64,000 bases of DNA from Oryza sativa Japonica Group (Eukaryota > Streptophyta > Magnoliopsida > Poales > Poaceae), in the NCBI RefSeq assembly GCF_034140825.1, contig NC_089036.1, forward strand, positions 16,143,501-16,207,500, written 5' to 3'. The position numbers and the translations under genes are program-made. This document shows positions 1 through 9,756 of the stretch, piece after piece. Below the pieces are notes generated by a model. The model saw only the letters and a program-made list of their open reading frames with translations. It searched no databases and had not been told where the DNA came from. Position 1 is the first letter of the stretch. Every line of letters starts with the position of its first letter.

Positions 1-429
1 TTGACCGTATCCATTATTTGCTTTGAAATTGCCTCTCCATAAAATCGTTCTCAACTTGTTTTCCTGATCGGTGTACTTCAGAAACAGCCACAAGTTTTTT
101 TCGAGTGAAAAACATTCAGGTGTAACTATAGCATAATACACTATAATGTACTTATATTGTAACTACGATATAATTTATATAAAATTTGTATTTAACTATG
201 ATTTGGTTAAATAGCGTTGGGATCCTAAACGCGACATATGTGAAATTTTCTTTCTAACATTTTTTTCTGTTCACATGCACAAATCTCGATGTGGTCTTAT
301 GGTCACAAATTTGACACAAATCTCGATGTGGTCTTATGGTCACAAATTTAAAAGTTTTAGAGGAAAGAAACTTGAAGTTTTCTAGCAATTCTATTTCCTT
401 ATTTACCCATTATATTGATTTATTGTTAA
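1..429. other. AT-rich intergenic DNA, no gene seen
   Basis: No open reading frame or known element is recognisable here. The only structure is a short tandem duplication of about 37 bp around 280-352, in which the phrase CAAATCTCGATGTGGTC occurs twice in direct orientation. It looks like replication slippage and has no obvious function. Confidence 0.6.
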
Positions 430-794
430 GGGCCCTTTTGAATCACAGGAATGGAAAAACGGAGGAATAGGAAAAACGTAGGATTCTGACAGGAATGTAA
501 GTGTAAAACAGAGGATTGCAAATCACAGGAAAAACATAGGAATGATCGTTTGATTGGACCACAAGAAAAACACAGGAATTTGAGGAGAGATAAAGACTCA
601 AAGGATTTTTTTCCATGAGGTTCTACCTCTTGTTAAAATTCCTCTAAAACTTGTATGGGAAGAGACATTCCATAGGAATTTTATAGGATTCCATAGGGTT
701 CATTCCTTTGATTCAAAGGGCTTTGTAGGAAAAATTTCTATAGGAATGAAATCCTCTAAAATTCTTATGAATTTCCTTTGAATCAAAGGGGGCC
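430..794. mobile_element. Tourist-like MITE (PIF/Harbinger type)
   Basis: A 365-bp non-coding element begins GGGCCCTTTTGAATCACAGG and ends with the near reverse complement (TTTGAATCAAAGGGGGCC). It is flanked by the 3-bp direct repeat TAA (427-429 and 795-797), the target duplication of PIF/Harbinger-derived Tourist MITEs. The interior is rich in AGGAAT/ATTCCT motifs that extend the fold-back. It has no coding capacity and would move only with a transposase supplied in trans. Confidence 0.75.
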
Positions 795-824
795 TAAACT
801 ACGGTTAAAGAATGTTATATATTA

Positions 825-984
825 CTCCCTCCGTTTCACAATGTATGTCATTCTAGCATTTCCCACATTCATATTGATGTTAATGAATCTATATAGATAT
901 ATATGTCTAGATTCATTAACATCAATATAAATATATATAAATATGAGAAATGCTAGAATGACTTATATTGTGAAACGAAGGAAG
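825..984. mobile_element. Stowaway MITE (Tc1/mariner type)
   Basis: A 160-bp perfect-looking fold-back starts CTCCCTCCGTTTCACAATG and ends CATTGTGAAAC-like/GAAGGAAG, flanked by TA on each side (823-824, 985-986). The two arms pair over nearly the whole length around a TATAGATATATA centre. Terminal CTCCCTCC and TA target duplication are diagnostic of Stowaway. At least five relatives occur in this window (19752, 34791, 57293, 58723, 60115). Confidence 0.85.
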
Positions 985-986
985 TA

Positions 987-1993
987 GTAATTGCCTTTCT
1001 TCTTTTAGATGCATAGCCAAGTGGTTGTGCCTATGCCCGTGGTTGATGAAGCCCAAGCATGCGTGCAGTGCAAGTATTAGCCGCCCATGCAGTTCAAGCT
1101 TCTCAAATTCAACGACGGTGAACTTCATGGATATTCTTTGCTGAGTTTGGTGAAGCTCACACCAAAATCTAGAGTCAACAAACCTTTAAATTGTGCTATT
1201 TTCGTAGAGACAGCCAAACGGGATTTACCGGTTTATCAAGCGGAGTTCATATCAAAAGAGGCTCAAGAAGGGTATAGTTGTCGTAGCCACACCACAAATC
1301 CCTCTCGATTGGTTCCTCTGCTGCTATTTGGTTTCACTAGCAAGTTTGCTTTCTTAGTTTAGCTAACCATCTTTTAGATGAAGATGGTTCAATGCTTTAA
1401 ATTTATCTGTTTGGCGATGTATTGGGGATTGTTTCTGAGATTTTTTTTTTAATAAAATGATGAGGAGAAAGGTCGAGAGGAAATCTCTCAAGTAAGAGAG
1501 ATCTGTCATTTTGTGTTCCATTTAACAGTAATCCAACAGTAAATTAGTAAAACGGGTAAATAAGGCATAACACAGAGAGAGAGAGAGGCCTTTTCAAAGG
1601 GTCAAACCATTAATATGGTCAACTTACATAGGCAAATCAATAATCTATTCAAATATATGATAGACACAATGCGCATGGTTTAGAGGTTGGTTATCATTGT
1701 TGGCAAGAGGGCACTTTGTAAATTTGTTCCAAGTCAGCTTGGAAGACATGGTCGCTTTTTAATACGCCTATATATACTTCGGGAAAAATTGCACCCAGTT
1801 GCTAAGTCAAATGTATCAAATTGCACAAAATTTAAGTTCTTTACCAAATCGTGGCGTATTTTTTAAAACTGAAATCATGACGTACTTGCCCACTTGTAAT
1901 GTGGGAGCAAATTTCTTTTTATATTTTCTTTGCGGATCTTTATGTTTATTTAATATAGTTTCTTAAGGGATTTATTTAAAACTCTAGTTGTGA

Positions 1994-1995
<2 letters not shown>
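987..1995. other. Intergenic DNA with one unassigned 91-codon ORF
   Basis: Positions 1087-1362 (+) hold an open frame of 91 codons starting at an ATG (MQFKLLKFNDGELHG...). I recognise no domain, its composition is not strongly gene-like, and no promoter or splice signals can be tied to it, so I do not call it a gene. The remainder is AT-rich with a short GA microsatellite near 1580-1590. Confidence 0.4.

Positions 1996-1996
<1 letters not shown>

Positions 1997-2041
<45 letters not shown>
1997..2041. repeat. (TA)n microsatellite
   Basis: About 22 uninterrupted TA units. Typical of rice intergenic DNA and likely to vary in length between accessions. Confidence 0.95.
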
Positions 2042-2042
<1 letters not shown>

Positions 2043-2178
2043 TACCTACTAGTACATGTTAAATTTATCTTAATTATTTATGCGGTACTCGTGATAATAA
2101 CATTGATGTTTAGGCTGATGAGGGGGATTAATTCTTCACTACATCAATATTAACCTTATGTAATCCGTTATTAAATTG

Positions 2179-2609
2179 TGGTGCTTTTTTTGAACTGCGG
2201 TGATATTTATTGATGGGAACACCTAATAATGACCATAAGGTCACGTCAAATTTTGCTGTCGTCCTATATATTCTGAATTGGCATGACATATAGAGAAGAA
2301 ATATGATACGCATATAGTTGCTACATGTATTATTTTATTTATGTTACTTTATTCAGTCTTGCAAACTCAATATTTTCTAGTCTACGATCCAGCGACACAT
2401 TCTGATATTTCTTAAGGAGATATAGAGCAGTTCAATATGCTATTCGTGCAAACATGCATGATATTCGAATATATTCCTGCGGCCTATCCTATACCACGAA
2501 TAAATTTTATTCGGTGCTTTTTGTGAACTGCGGTGATATTTATCGATGGCAACACCTCATAATAACCATAAGGTCACGTCAAATTTTGCTGTCGTCCTGT
2601 ATATTCTGA
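2179..2609 (+). repeat. Direct duplication of a ~100-bp block
   Basis: The block at about 2179-2279 recurs at about 2515-2609 with a few mismatches. Shared landmarks are GTGCTTTTT, GAACTGCGGTGATATTTAT and CCATAAGGTCACGTCAAATT. About 235 bp of unrelated sequence separates the copies. They could be remnants of one repeat family or a local duplication; no terminal repeats or target duplications are seen. Confidence 0.75.
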
Positions 2610-3029
2610 ATAAAAGCGTATCCAGATTCGTTGTACTCAAAGTCACATCATATTTTAAGTTAATTATTTTGGGATGAAGAGAATTTGCCAATTGATGAAG
2701 TTTACAACTAGGTATTAGAAAAACATGATATTTGCTAGTAGAAGAATTCACAAAGTAGTGGCTTCATTAGGAAACAGTCTAAACGTACTTGATTGTTTAT
2801 ATACTAGTCATTATTTTATATTAAAATGTAATATATACTAAGCATATGGACAATGAGGCGAAAGAAAATGATAAAAATACAATCAGTTCTATTCTTATTT
2901 CTTTCATTTATTCTTTTGGGTGTCCCATTCTTTTTTAAGAAATTGAGTACATACACCTTAGAATTTGATTAAGGGTACACACTGCTTTAAGCTGAGTTCT
3001 TTTCTTGGAGTTTCAAACTCACTCCCCTC

Positions 3030-3180
3030 ATTTTACACGTGCACGCTTTTCAAGCTGCTAAATAATGATGCAAAAATTACTATATGAAAGTTGCTTTAAA
3101 AATCATATTGATTTAAAAGAAATTAGTTAATACTTAATTAATCACGCGCACTCCGTTTTCTGCGCACAGGGAGGTGAAGT
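3030..3180 (+). repeat. Dispersed repeat family copy 1 (unclassified MITE-like)
   Basis: The run from GCACGCTTTTCAAGCTGCTA through TATATGAAAGTTGCTTTAAA to TTAATCACGCGCACTCCGTT is shared with copies near 53680-53835 (+) and 37085-37260 (-). This high-copy rice repeat is non-coding. I could not fix its ends; a hAT-derived MITE is possible. Confidence 0.55.
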
Positions 3181-3735
3181 TCCCAACTCCAACTCCACCT
3201 CCCAAACACTTGTCCTTGATAAAAACCCCCTCTTCTATGTCTCTTCTTATCATTTATTTCAAGTAAACTTTTTAAAAAATACTTTTAGCGATTATAAAAC
3301 TAAAAATTTAGCATCAAACCTTTCATACAATCACATATTGAAAGTATCATATCATAAAACTATAAATTTAGTGATAACTACATATTTTTAGAGTTTAGAT
3401 CCATAGCACTATAAGTTATTTATACGTACATATAGTTTTGTGATAATTGATATTAAATCCGTGGTTTTTATGATATGATATCGTCAATATGTAGTTTTAT
3501 ATATATAATTGACACTAAATATAGTTTTATGGTACATATTTTTAAATCAATATAAGTAGTTTTCTAATAATTGGACGAAGTATACATAGTTTTGTAAAAA
3601 ATATTCTTTATTATCTCATCTTGTGTGTGTTTTGGTACTACACAGCACAGATGACACTTTTCCCCGATGAACAGTTCTCTTGGACTTTTGGGCGGCCCAA
3701 TATGTGCGAACGTTGTGGGCTGGCCACTTCAGATC

Positions 3736-3811
3736 GAGTTCAGAACTTCCATCGTAATGTCCGATTGTGATTCAGAGTTCAGAACCTCCATCGTAATGTC
3801 CGATTGTGATA
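3736..3811 (+). repeat. 39-bp tandem duplication
   Basis: Two adjacent 39-bp units starting GAGTTCAGAAC and containing CCATCGTAATGTCCGATTG, differing at one base. No coding context. Confidence 0.8.
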
Positions 3812-4046
3812 TGAGAAAACTGAATGCAGCCTAACCATTTTGGACTTGATTATTTCATGCTTCATATTCCAATAATTAAGCTTGTCCCAGGCAAGAATTG
3901 CTCCCTAGCTAAACTATGTATGGCCCAGGATTTTTGAGTCAGCTAACGAATGGCCTAACGGTTTTGCTAGAAAACTATCGTTATATTAATTTCTCGATTG
4001 ATTTCAGCCAAATTTTGGGGCATCCTCACATGGTGTGCACGGATTG

Positions 4047-4157
4047 GGATCCTCTGACGTGAAGTCAGAGGAACATAGTGACTGACATGTGGGCCTCACC
4101 GCTCGCGGGGCCACCTGTCAGTGACCACGTCAGGGACAGTTCACATCAGAGGATCCG
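4047..4157. repeat. Short foldback (imperfect palindrome)
   Basis: Inverted repeats GGATCCTCTGACGTGAA (left) and GGATCCTCTGATGTGAA (read inward from the right) bracket a 111-bp segment. The inner parts also pair (GTGACTGACATGTGGG with CCACCTGTCAGTGACCA), so a transcript would form a long hairpin. It may be a small MITE; no clear target duplication was found. Confidence 0.6.
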
Positions 4158-4315
4158 GTTCCATCGCGCACACATGTTCCTTGCTCTTGGTTATTCATAC
4201 GTTTTTCTTGTTTTTCCCTTGTTGTAATAACTTATTTTATCCTAATATGGTTTGTACTTAAAAAAATTAATGTAAGTTTTAAAATTTATAGTGTGAGTTG
4301 TATAATATATATGTA

Positions 4316-4360
4316 CTAGTGTATTAAGTCGTGCATTCGCGCGACTACAGCCATCACGTT
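4316..4360 (-). mobile_element. Helitron-like 3' terminus (minus strand)
   Basis: On the minus strand the sequence reads a GTCGCGCGAATGCACGAC hairpin-like run, then a short spacer, then CTAG followed by T. This is the layout of plant Helitron 3' ends (small hairpin about 10 bp before CTRR, insertion between A and T). The matching 5' end was not found, so element length is unknown. Confidence 0.4.
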
Positions 4361-5170
4361 ATGAATGGTGTGTAAGAAAACATATTAACGTTAATCAAAA
4401 ATTATAATTTGTTGTTCAAAAGTATAAAACATATAGTTATTTTATGATAATTTTATTATGGTGTTTACGTGACTATAACCTCCCTCTTTATTAAATATAT
4501 TTTACACATTATTTACAGTGATTAGCTTAATTTTTTATAATTAACAATACATTTTTTTTCAAACATACTTTATAAGAATATTATCATAACAACAAATAAT
4601 TTAACATACATTATTGTGTCCATTGCCTCCCTCTTGTTGAACTTTTAAATGTTTCATTTCTAGTAATAGTGTAAATAGACTTGTAATTTGAATTGTGTGT
4701 CCCATCTTTAGTCTGAACAAAATAGTGAGTCCAACCATAAACACCATTTTCGTTGATGCTTTTAGCAAATTTAAATTCTTTTGCATACATGAATATATGT
4801 TAAGATAACGTATTTAGCAGTAAGTCTATGTATAACACGAATTGTTTTATCTTGATCTGTAATAAATAAATATTACCATGACAATAAATAATTTACAATA
4901 ATTATGCTAAACTTGATAATTTTATGAATGGTGTACATGTAAGAAAAATATATTAATGATAATATGAAATTACATAGTTTGTTGTCCAAAACATATAAAA
5001 CATATAATTATTCTATGAAATAATTTTACGATGGTGTTTACGTAACTATACTTTCCTCTCAATTAAATAAGCTTAATTTGAAATGTACGAACCATTTTTT
5101 GTTTAATGCTTTTTACATAAACACCATTTTCATTGTTGCTTTTAGCAAATTTACTTTTTTTTTCTTTTGC
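4330..5170 (+). repeat. Diverged direct repeat in AT-rich DNA
   Basis: Two AT-rich blocks (about 4380-4500 with 4740-4790, and about 4950-5070 with 5110-5175) share phrases such as AAAACATATA, ATGGTGTTTACGT and ACACCATTTTC followed by CTTTTAGCAAATTTA. This suggests a duplication of several hundred bp that has since drifted. No gene is recognisable between 4360 and 5280. Confidence 0.5.
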
Positions 5171-5280
5171 ATACTTGAATGAAGTCTAGGTACTATGGTT
5201 ATGCAATATCTTTCTACCATCTCAAGTAAGAGGTTCTTGTGTAGCATGCTAGAAGGATCTAGAACTCTATATATTTTTTA

Positions 5281-6633
5281 GGCAAATTTTGCTACAGGAC
5301 ACTATGATTTCGTGGTTTTAGCCATGGGACACTGCCCAAACTCACTTTTAGAGAAAACACTCCATAAACATGGTAATTTGCCAATGGATACCGCGCCAAT
5401 TAAAATAATGATTTTTGGTTAAGGAGGAGAGAGAAATCGCGTGAAATATCAAAAATGTCCTTGGGCCACATGTCAACTCTCCCTCTCTCTTCCTTTCTTT
5501 CTCCCTCCTTTCTCTCTTCTCCCCGTCACGGCTTGCTCGGCAGCGGCGGCGACGCCTGGAGCATGACGGCTGGGCATGCCGGGGCGAAGCAAGGGCGGCT
5601 CGGCGGTGGTCAAGGGAGATGCGGCGGGACTCCGGCGACCATTCGCACTGCACCGATCACGAAGCACCCAAGCACGAATCGACGTCCAAGCATGGGCGAT
5701 TGGGCCAATCCTCGCGGCGCCGGCTCCGTTAAAATCGCAGGATGACGACACCAGCATCATCCAGTGGCTAGACGCACATCCGCGGCGCTCGGTGCTGTAC
5801 ATCTCATTTGGGTCGCAGAACAGCATCAGCATCCATCAGATGGCGGAGCTGGCGCTGGGGCTGGAGACGAGCGGACGGCCGTTCCTCTGGGCCGTCCAGC
5901 CGCTGGTGGGGTTCGACCACAAGGACGGATTCGATCCCGGCTGGCTCCCCGTCGGATTTGAGGACTAGATGGCGTAGGCAAGCAGGGGACTAGTGGTGGG
6001 TGGGTGGGCGCGGATCCTGGCGCACTCGTCCACGGGCGCGTTCTTGAGAGCATCCGCCATGGCGTGCCGCTGCTCGGGTGGCCGGTGGGGGCCGAGCAGT
6101 TCTTCAACGCGATGGTGGTGGTGGAGTGGGGGGGGGGGGGTCTGCGTGGAGGTGGCGCGTGGGAGCCTGGAGAGCTCGGTGGTGGAGAGTGGGGAGGAGG
6201 AGACGGTAATGCGGGAGAAGGAGAAGGGCGAGGCGATGAGGAGGAAGGCGGAGGAGATCGCAGACGCAATGGCAGCGGCGTGGGAGGGGCCGGGCGGGTC
6301 GTCGGCGGCGAGATTGGAACAGTTTCTCAGATGCGTTGAGGCGTCGGCGCTCCGAGCGTCGCCGCCGCCACCGAGCAAGCCGTGACGGGGAGAAGAGAGA
6401 AAAGGAGGGAGAAAGAGAGGAAGAGAGATGGAGAGCTGACACGTGGGTCCAAGGGTATTTTTGATATTTCACGTGATTTCTCTCTCCTCCCCAACCAGAA
6501 ATCATTATTTTAATCGAAGCGGTGTCTATTGGCAAATTACCACGTTTATGAAGTGTTTTCCCCCAAAAGTGAGTTTGGGCAGTGTCCCACGACTAAAACC
6601 ACAAAATCATAGTGTCCTGTAGCAAAATTTGCC
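5281..6633 (+). mobile_element. Pack-MULE with ~280-bp terminal inverted repeats
   Basis: The two ends are long inverted repeats: left about 5281-5560, right about 6350-6633. The outer termini read GGCAAATTTTGCTACAGG on the left and its reverse complement on the right. Flanks ATATTTTTTA (5271-5280) and ATGTTTTTTA (6634-6643) form a 10-bp target duplication with one mismatch, in the 9-11 bp range of Mutator-like elements. The interior is not a transposase but a GC-rich fragment of a host UDP-glycosyltransferase gene. That combination of long TIRs, MULE-type duplication and captured gene defines a Pack-MULE. It needs a transposase in trans. Confidence 0.88.
5600..6345 (+). pseudogene. Captured UDP-glycosyltransferase (UGT) fragment
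   Basis: Conceptual translation shows the C-terminal half of a plant family-1 UGT. WAIGPIL and IIQWLDAHP lead to SVLYISFGSQN, then GRPFLWAVQP, then a degenerate donor-sugar (PSPG) region with HGVPLLGWPVGAEQFFNA, and finally EVARG and an EEIADAMAAAWEG-like C-terminus. The pieces fall in different frames. A stop follows GFED (5966-5968), the HCGWN part of the PSPG motif is missing between GAFL and VLESIRHG, and a poly-G run near 6128-6138 shifts the frame again. A functional enzyme is not expected. The fragment is in the sense direction of the left TIR, so a chimeric transcript is possible. Confidence 0.8.
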
Positions 6634-7854
6634 ATGTTTTTTATTGCTACTTAAGTTTGATCCTATTGTTAAAATCGATTCCAACTCTTTTGTCATTTTG
6701 TGAATCTGATGGCCAATGTTCATCGGATAATGTGGCACATTTATATCTTAGGTTTCACTTTTCATTCGTTGAGATTTGCAACATAAAAGTTGGTTGATTT
6801 CTCTACTACTTTAAAAGCGGAGTCGTTTTTCAAATGTTCCCTACTACACGTCGCCCGCTCCTTTGCGGGTAAGCATCCATTAAAAGGCACACCCACCTAC
6901 ACAACTAGAAAACTGATTCTTTCAAACGGGAAAAAAAATTACAGGCGGTCATTAACCCCGTCCGCACTTTAAGGCCTCCAAAAATATACAATTTTTACAT
7001 GCGACCATTATCCCAGCCTGCACTTCGTTATATCGGTTTATTAATGAAGATGACCAAATTAATCGGAATAAATTCAGTCGTTGAAACTGTTGTCTGAACT
7101 AGTGACCGAATCATTTGATTTCGTTTTATTTTGCCCGTCCCTAAGCTCACCCGCTCGGTCGGTGTGAAACGAAAGAACACGAGGAGGAAACTCAGAGAGG
7201 GCCTTTGCCGCGGGCGGATCCGGTGCTATCTTGCTTTCGGTAAAATAAAATGTTCATGGCGCATGCATATACATGTACAAATTAAACGATATGCCCATAC
7301 GTATGCAAAAAGTAAAGAGCACCCAAAGCTACCAACTAAAGCACATCCTCATTCCCAATAGGAAAGTTACAAGGTTACATATGCTTTGACAAAAAAAAAT
7401 TTCCCAAGCATATATGATTGAGCACTTTGTACGCACAAAATAATAAACAGAAAAGCAATGTCATATGTGCAGTAGCTAGCAGCATATATTCTGGTCTTAT
7501 GAAATTGCTGCAACTTTTTTGTTCGTGCGCCGAGCATAAACGGGTTTAATTAACTTAATTCACCCCGTTATGCATGTGCGATTGTAACGGTTCGTCGGTA
7601 GCTTCCTTGTAGGAACTCACCAAAAGCAGGCAAATAAACAGAAGGAAGGGACGACATTCCATTCCCAGAGCCCCATGCACTTCATAGCTCCAACATGTGA
7701 GGCGTTCTATCGTGCTTGGATGTTATATATCTGGTCCGTCTATCAATAAAAATCTAACGGTTCAAACAATAAAACAAAGATGTCTTACAAAAGGTAGTAA
7801 AAAAATGGGCCAGGCAGTTAATTTGTAGATTAGGTGAAAGGTTAAATATGTAAT
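6634..7854. other. Intergenic DNA, possible Helitron 5' end at 6800
   Basis: No gene recognised. At 6800 the + strand reads TCTCTACTACTTTAAAAGCG, which resembles the TCTCTACTACTT 5' end of the Helitron at 28798. A Helitron-like 3' end (hairpin CGCACCGTGCG, then CTAG|T) occurs at 10917 in the same orientation, so 6800-10917 could be one degenerate Helitron later hit by the CACTA element and the SINE. The base before the 5' end is T rather than the expected A, so this pairing is weak. Confidence 0.3.
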
Positions 7855-7857
7855 TGT

Positions 7858-9284
7858 CACTACTTGAGAAATCATCTTTGGTCGGTTACCAAAAACAACA
7901 ATACTCCCGGTTGCTTAAAAAACCGGGGGTTTAAAAGTGCAATAATCTTTAGTCCCAGTTAGTGTTACCAACCGGGACTAAAGATCATCTTTTGTCCCAG
8001 TTTATTTATTGGCACGACGTGACAGGTCTCCTAATATTTTTAATCCCGGTTGGTATGAATAACTGGGACTAAAGATCAGATTTTTAGTCCCGGTTGTTTA
8101 TACCAACCGGGACTACAAATCAGTTTCCCACGTCTCGCTCTCTCTCTTCCATCATTCTCTCCGCGCGCATCGATCTGAGTCCTCATCACCCTTATCTCTT
8201 CCTCCCCTCCACTCTTTATCTCTCCGTTCTTTTCCTCACCTTCCTTTTTCACTCTCATCTCTTCCTCTCCCCCTTCTTCTTCCACATCTGAGTTTTCCTC
8301 TCATCTCACCTTCTGTTAAGTTTTCCTCTCTTCTCTTCCTCAGATCTGCGGGACAAGCGGCCGGCAGCGGTCGGGCCCGTGCCAGGGAGTGGCGGCGGCG
8401 GTCAGGCCCGTGTAGGGCGGGGGCGGCGGCGGCCGGGCCCGTGCTGGGCGGGGATGGCAGCAGCCGCGGCCGGGCCGTGCCGGGCGAGGAAGGCGGCGGT
8501 TGGGCCGTGCCGGGCTAGGGAGGCGGTGGCGGAGTGACAGCGACCAGGCGGTGGCGGAGCGACGGCGGCCCGCCGCGGAAGGTGGCGGCGGCGGCAGGCT
8601 CCATGGATTTTTTTCTTTTTTTTCTCTTTTTCCTTCTCGTTGTGTGAATAATTGTTTGTTGATTTGATCTGTGATTTGAGAATGATGTGTGAATGATTTG
8701 TGATTTATTGTTGTGGATGAGTTGGGATATTGAGATATTGGGTTGTTGCTGTGGATGATTTGGGATGTTGAGATGTGTGAACGATCTGTGATGTGTGAAC
8801 ACAATCTGTGATTTATTATTTTTTAATGATTTGGAGATATTTGGCGCCAGAAAAGAAAAAAAAGGAAAAAAATAACTTTTGTACCGGTTCGTAACACCAA
8901 CCGGGACTAAATCGGTTCGTAACACCAACCGGGACTAAAGTTTAGTCCCGGTTGATGTTACGAACCGATTTAGTCCCGGCTGGTGTTACGAACTTAGTCT
9001 TGGTTATTTCAATCGGGACTAAAAATAGATATTTTTAAGTCCCGGATACATAGTCCCGGTTGTAAAACTGGGACTATAGGGGTTCTCAACCGTGATTAAA
9101 AAGCGATTCTCCAGTAGTGTGAGTCCCTTTTATCAGATTAGATATGGTAAATAGAAAATCTATTTTTAGTCTTGGTTATTTCAACCGGGACTAAAAATAT
9201 CTTAGTCCCGGATACATAGTCTCGGTTGGAAAACCAGGACTATAGGGGTTCTCAACCAGGATTAAAAAGCGATTCTCCGTAGTG
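7858..9284. mobile_element. Small CACTA-type element
   Basis: The left end is CACTACTTGAGAAATC and the right end GATTCTCCGTAGTG, the CACTA terminal signature with 3-bp target duplication TGT (7855-7857, 9285-9287). Subterminal regions are packed with inverted copies of TTTAGTCCCGGTTGGT and ACCAACCGGGACTAAA, typical of transposase-binding subterminal repeats of rice CACTA derivatives. The core (about 8340-8610) is GC-rich with repeated GGGCCCGTG-like phrases. Long open frames there are composition artefacts. No transposase is encoded. The 3' end is present twice (see the duplication entry). Confidence 0.8.
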
Positions 9285-9300
9285 TGTGTCCCTTTTATCA
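8975..9300 (+). repeat. Tandem duplication of the CACTA 3' end plus flank
   Basis: The CACTA right terminus (block ending CCAGTAGTG at 9119) is followed by host-type flank GAGTCCCTTTTATCAGATTA and about 25 more bases. A second copy of the terminal ~120 bp then ends CGTAGTG at 9284 and is again followed by GTCCCTTTTATCAG. So the duplicated unit of about 165 bp crosses the boundary between element and host. Only the outer copy is followed by the TGT that matches the left flank. Confidence 0.8.
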
Positions 9301-9504
9301 GATTAGATATGGTAAAGAGAGGGCGATCACAACTTATGCTATGCAAATAAACCATATATAGCTGAACATATAGATTATATAACAGGCGATAAATACCTGT
9401 TGATAATGTACAATATTTAAATAATATTAATTAACTTTTTATGGGAAGGACAAGTTGATTGATGTGTAGTTTATTATTGTAACGCACAAAACAACGTAGC
9501 AATA

Positions 9505-9741
9505 CCCTATGGACACACGCACGCAAACCCTACCCCTATGAGCATCTTCGAAGACTGGGCCGGCAAATTCTGGAGAGATTGACAAAGTCACCACAGGCGC
9601 CTCGCTGTCGACGGGTACGTCGCCTACCACTGAAAGCACAACGCCGTTAAATCCTGGAAAATTCGCTCCCATGGAGAGTCGAACCTAGGACCTCAGGTGC
9701 TACTGAGGCTCTTGTAACTACTAGGCTACAGGCCCTTTCGC
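9505..9741 (-). mobile_element. tRNA-derived SINE with 15-bp target duplication
   Basis: On the minus strand the element begins GCGAAAGGGCCTGTAGCCTA and contains a polymerase III A box (TAGCCTAGTAGTT) and B box (GGTTCGACTCTC), the internal promoter of tRNA-like SINEs. It is bracketed by identical direct repeats AACAACGTAGCAATA at 9490-9504 and 9742-9756, the target duplication of LINE-mediated retroposition. Length is 237 bp and there is no coding capacity. A second element with the same head lies at 31391. Confidence 0.85.
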
Positions 9742-9756
9742 AACAACGTAGCAATA

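Noticed and set aside
5473-6535. Several 100-147 codon frames on - across the Pack-MULE
   Set aside because: Shadows of the UGT fragment and of the GC-rich TIRs.
8340-8928. 154- and 137-codon frames on - in the CACTA core
   Set aside because: Low-complexity Pro/Arg/Ser frames over a GC-rich core; no transposase or host protein recognised.
9640-9741. Functional tRNA gene
   Set aside because: A and B boxes are present but the tRNA fold is not; the flanking 15-bp duplication and tail show a SINE.
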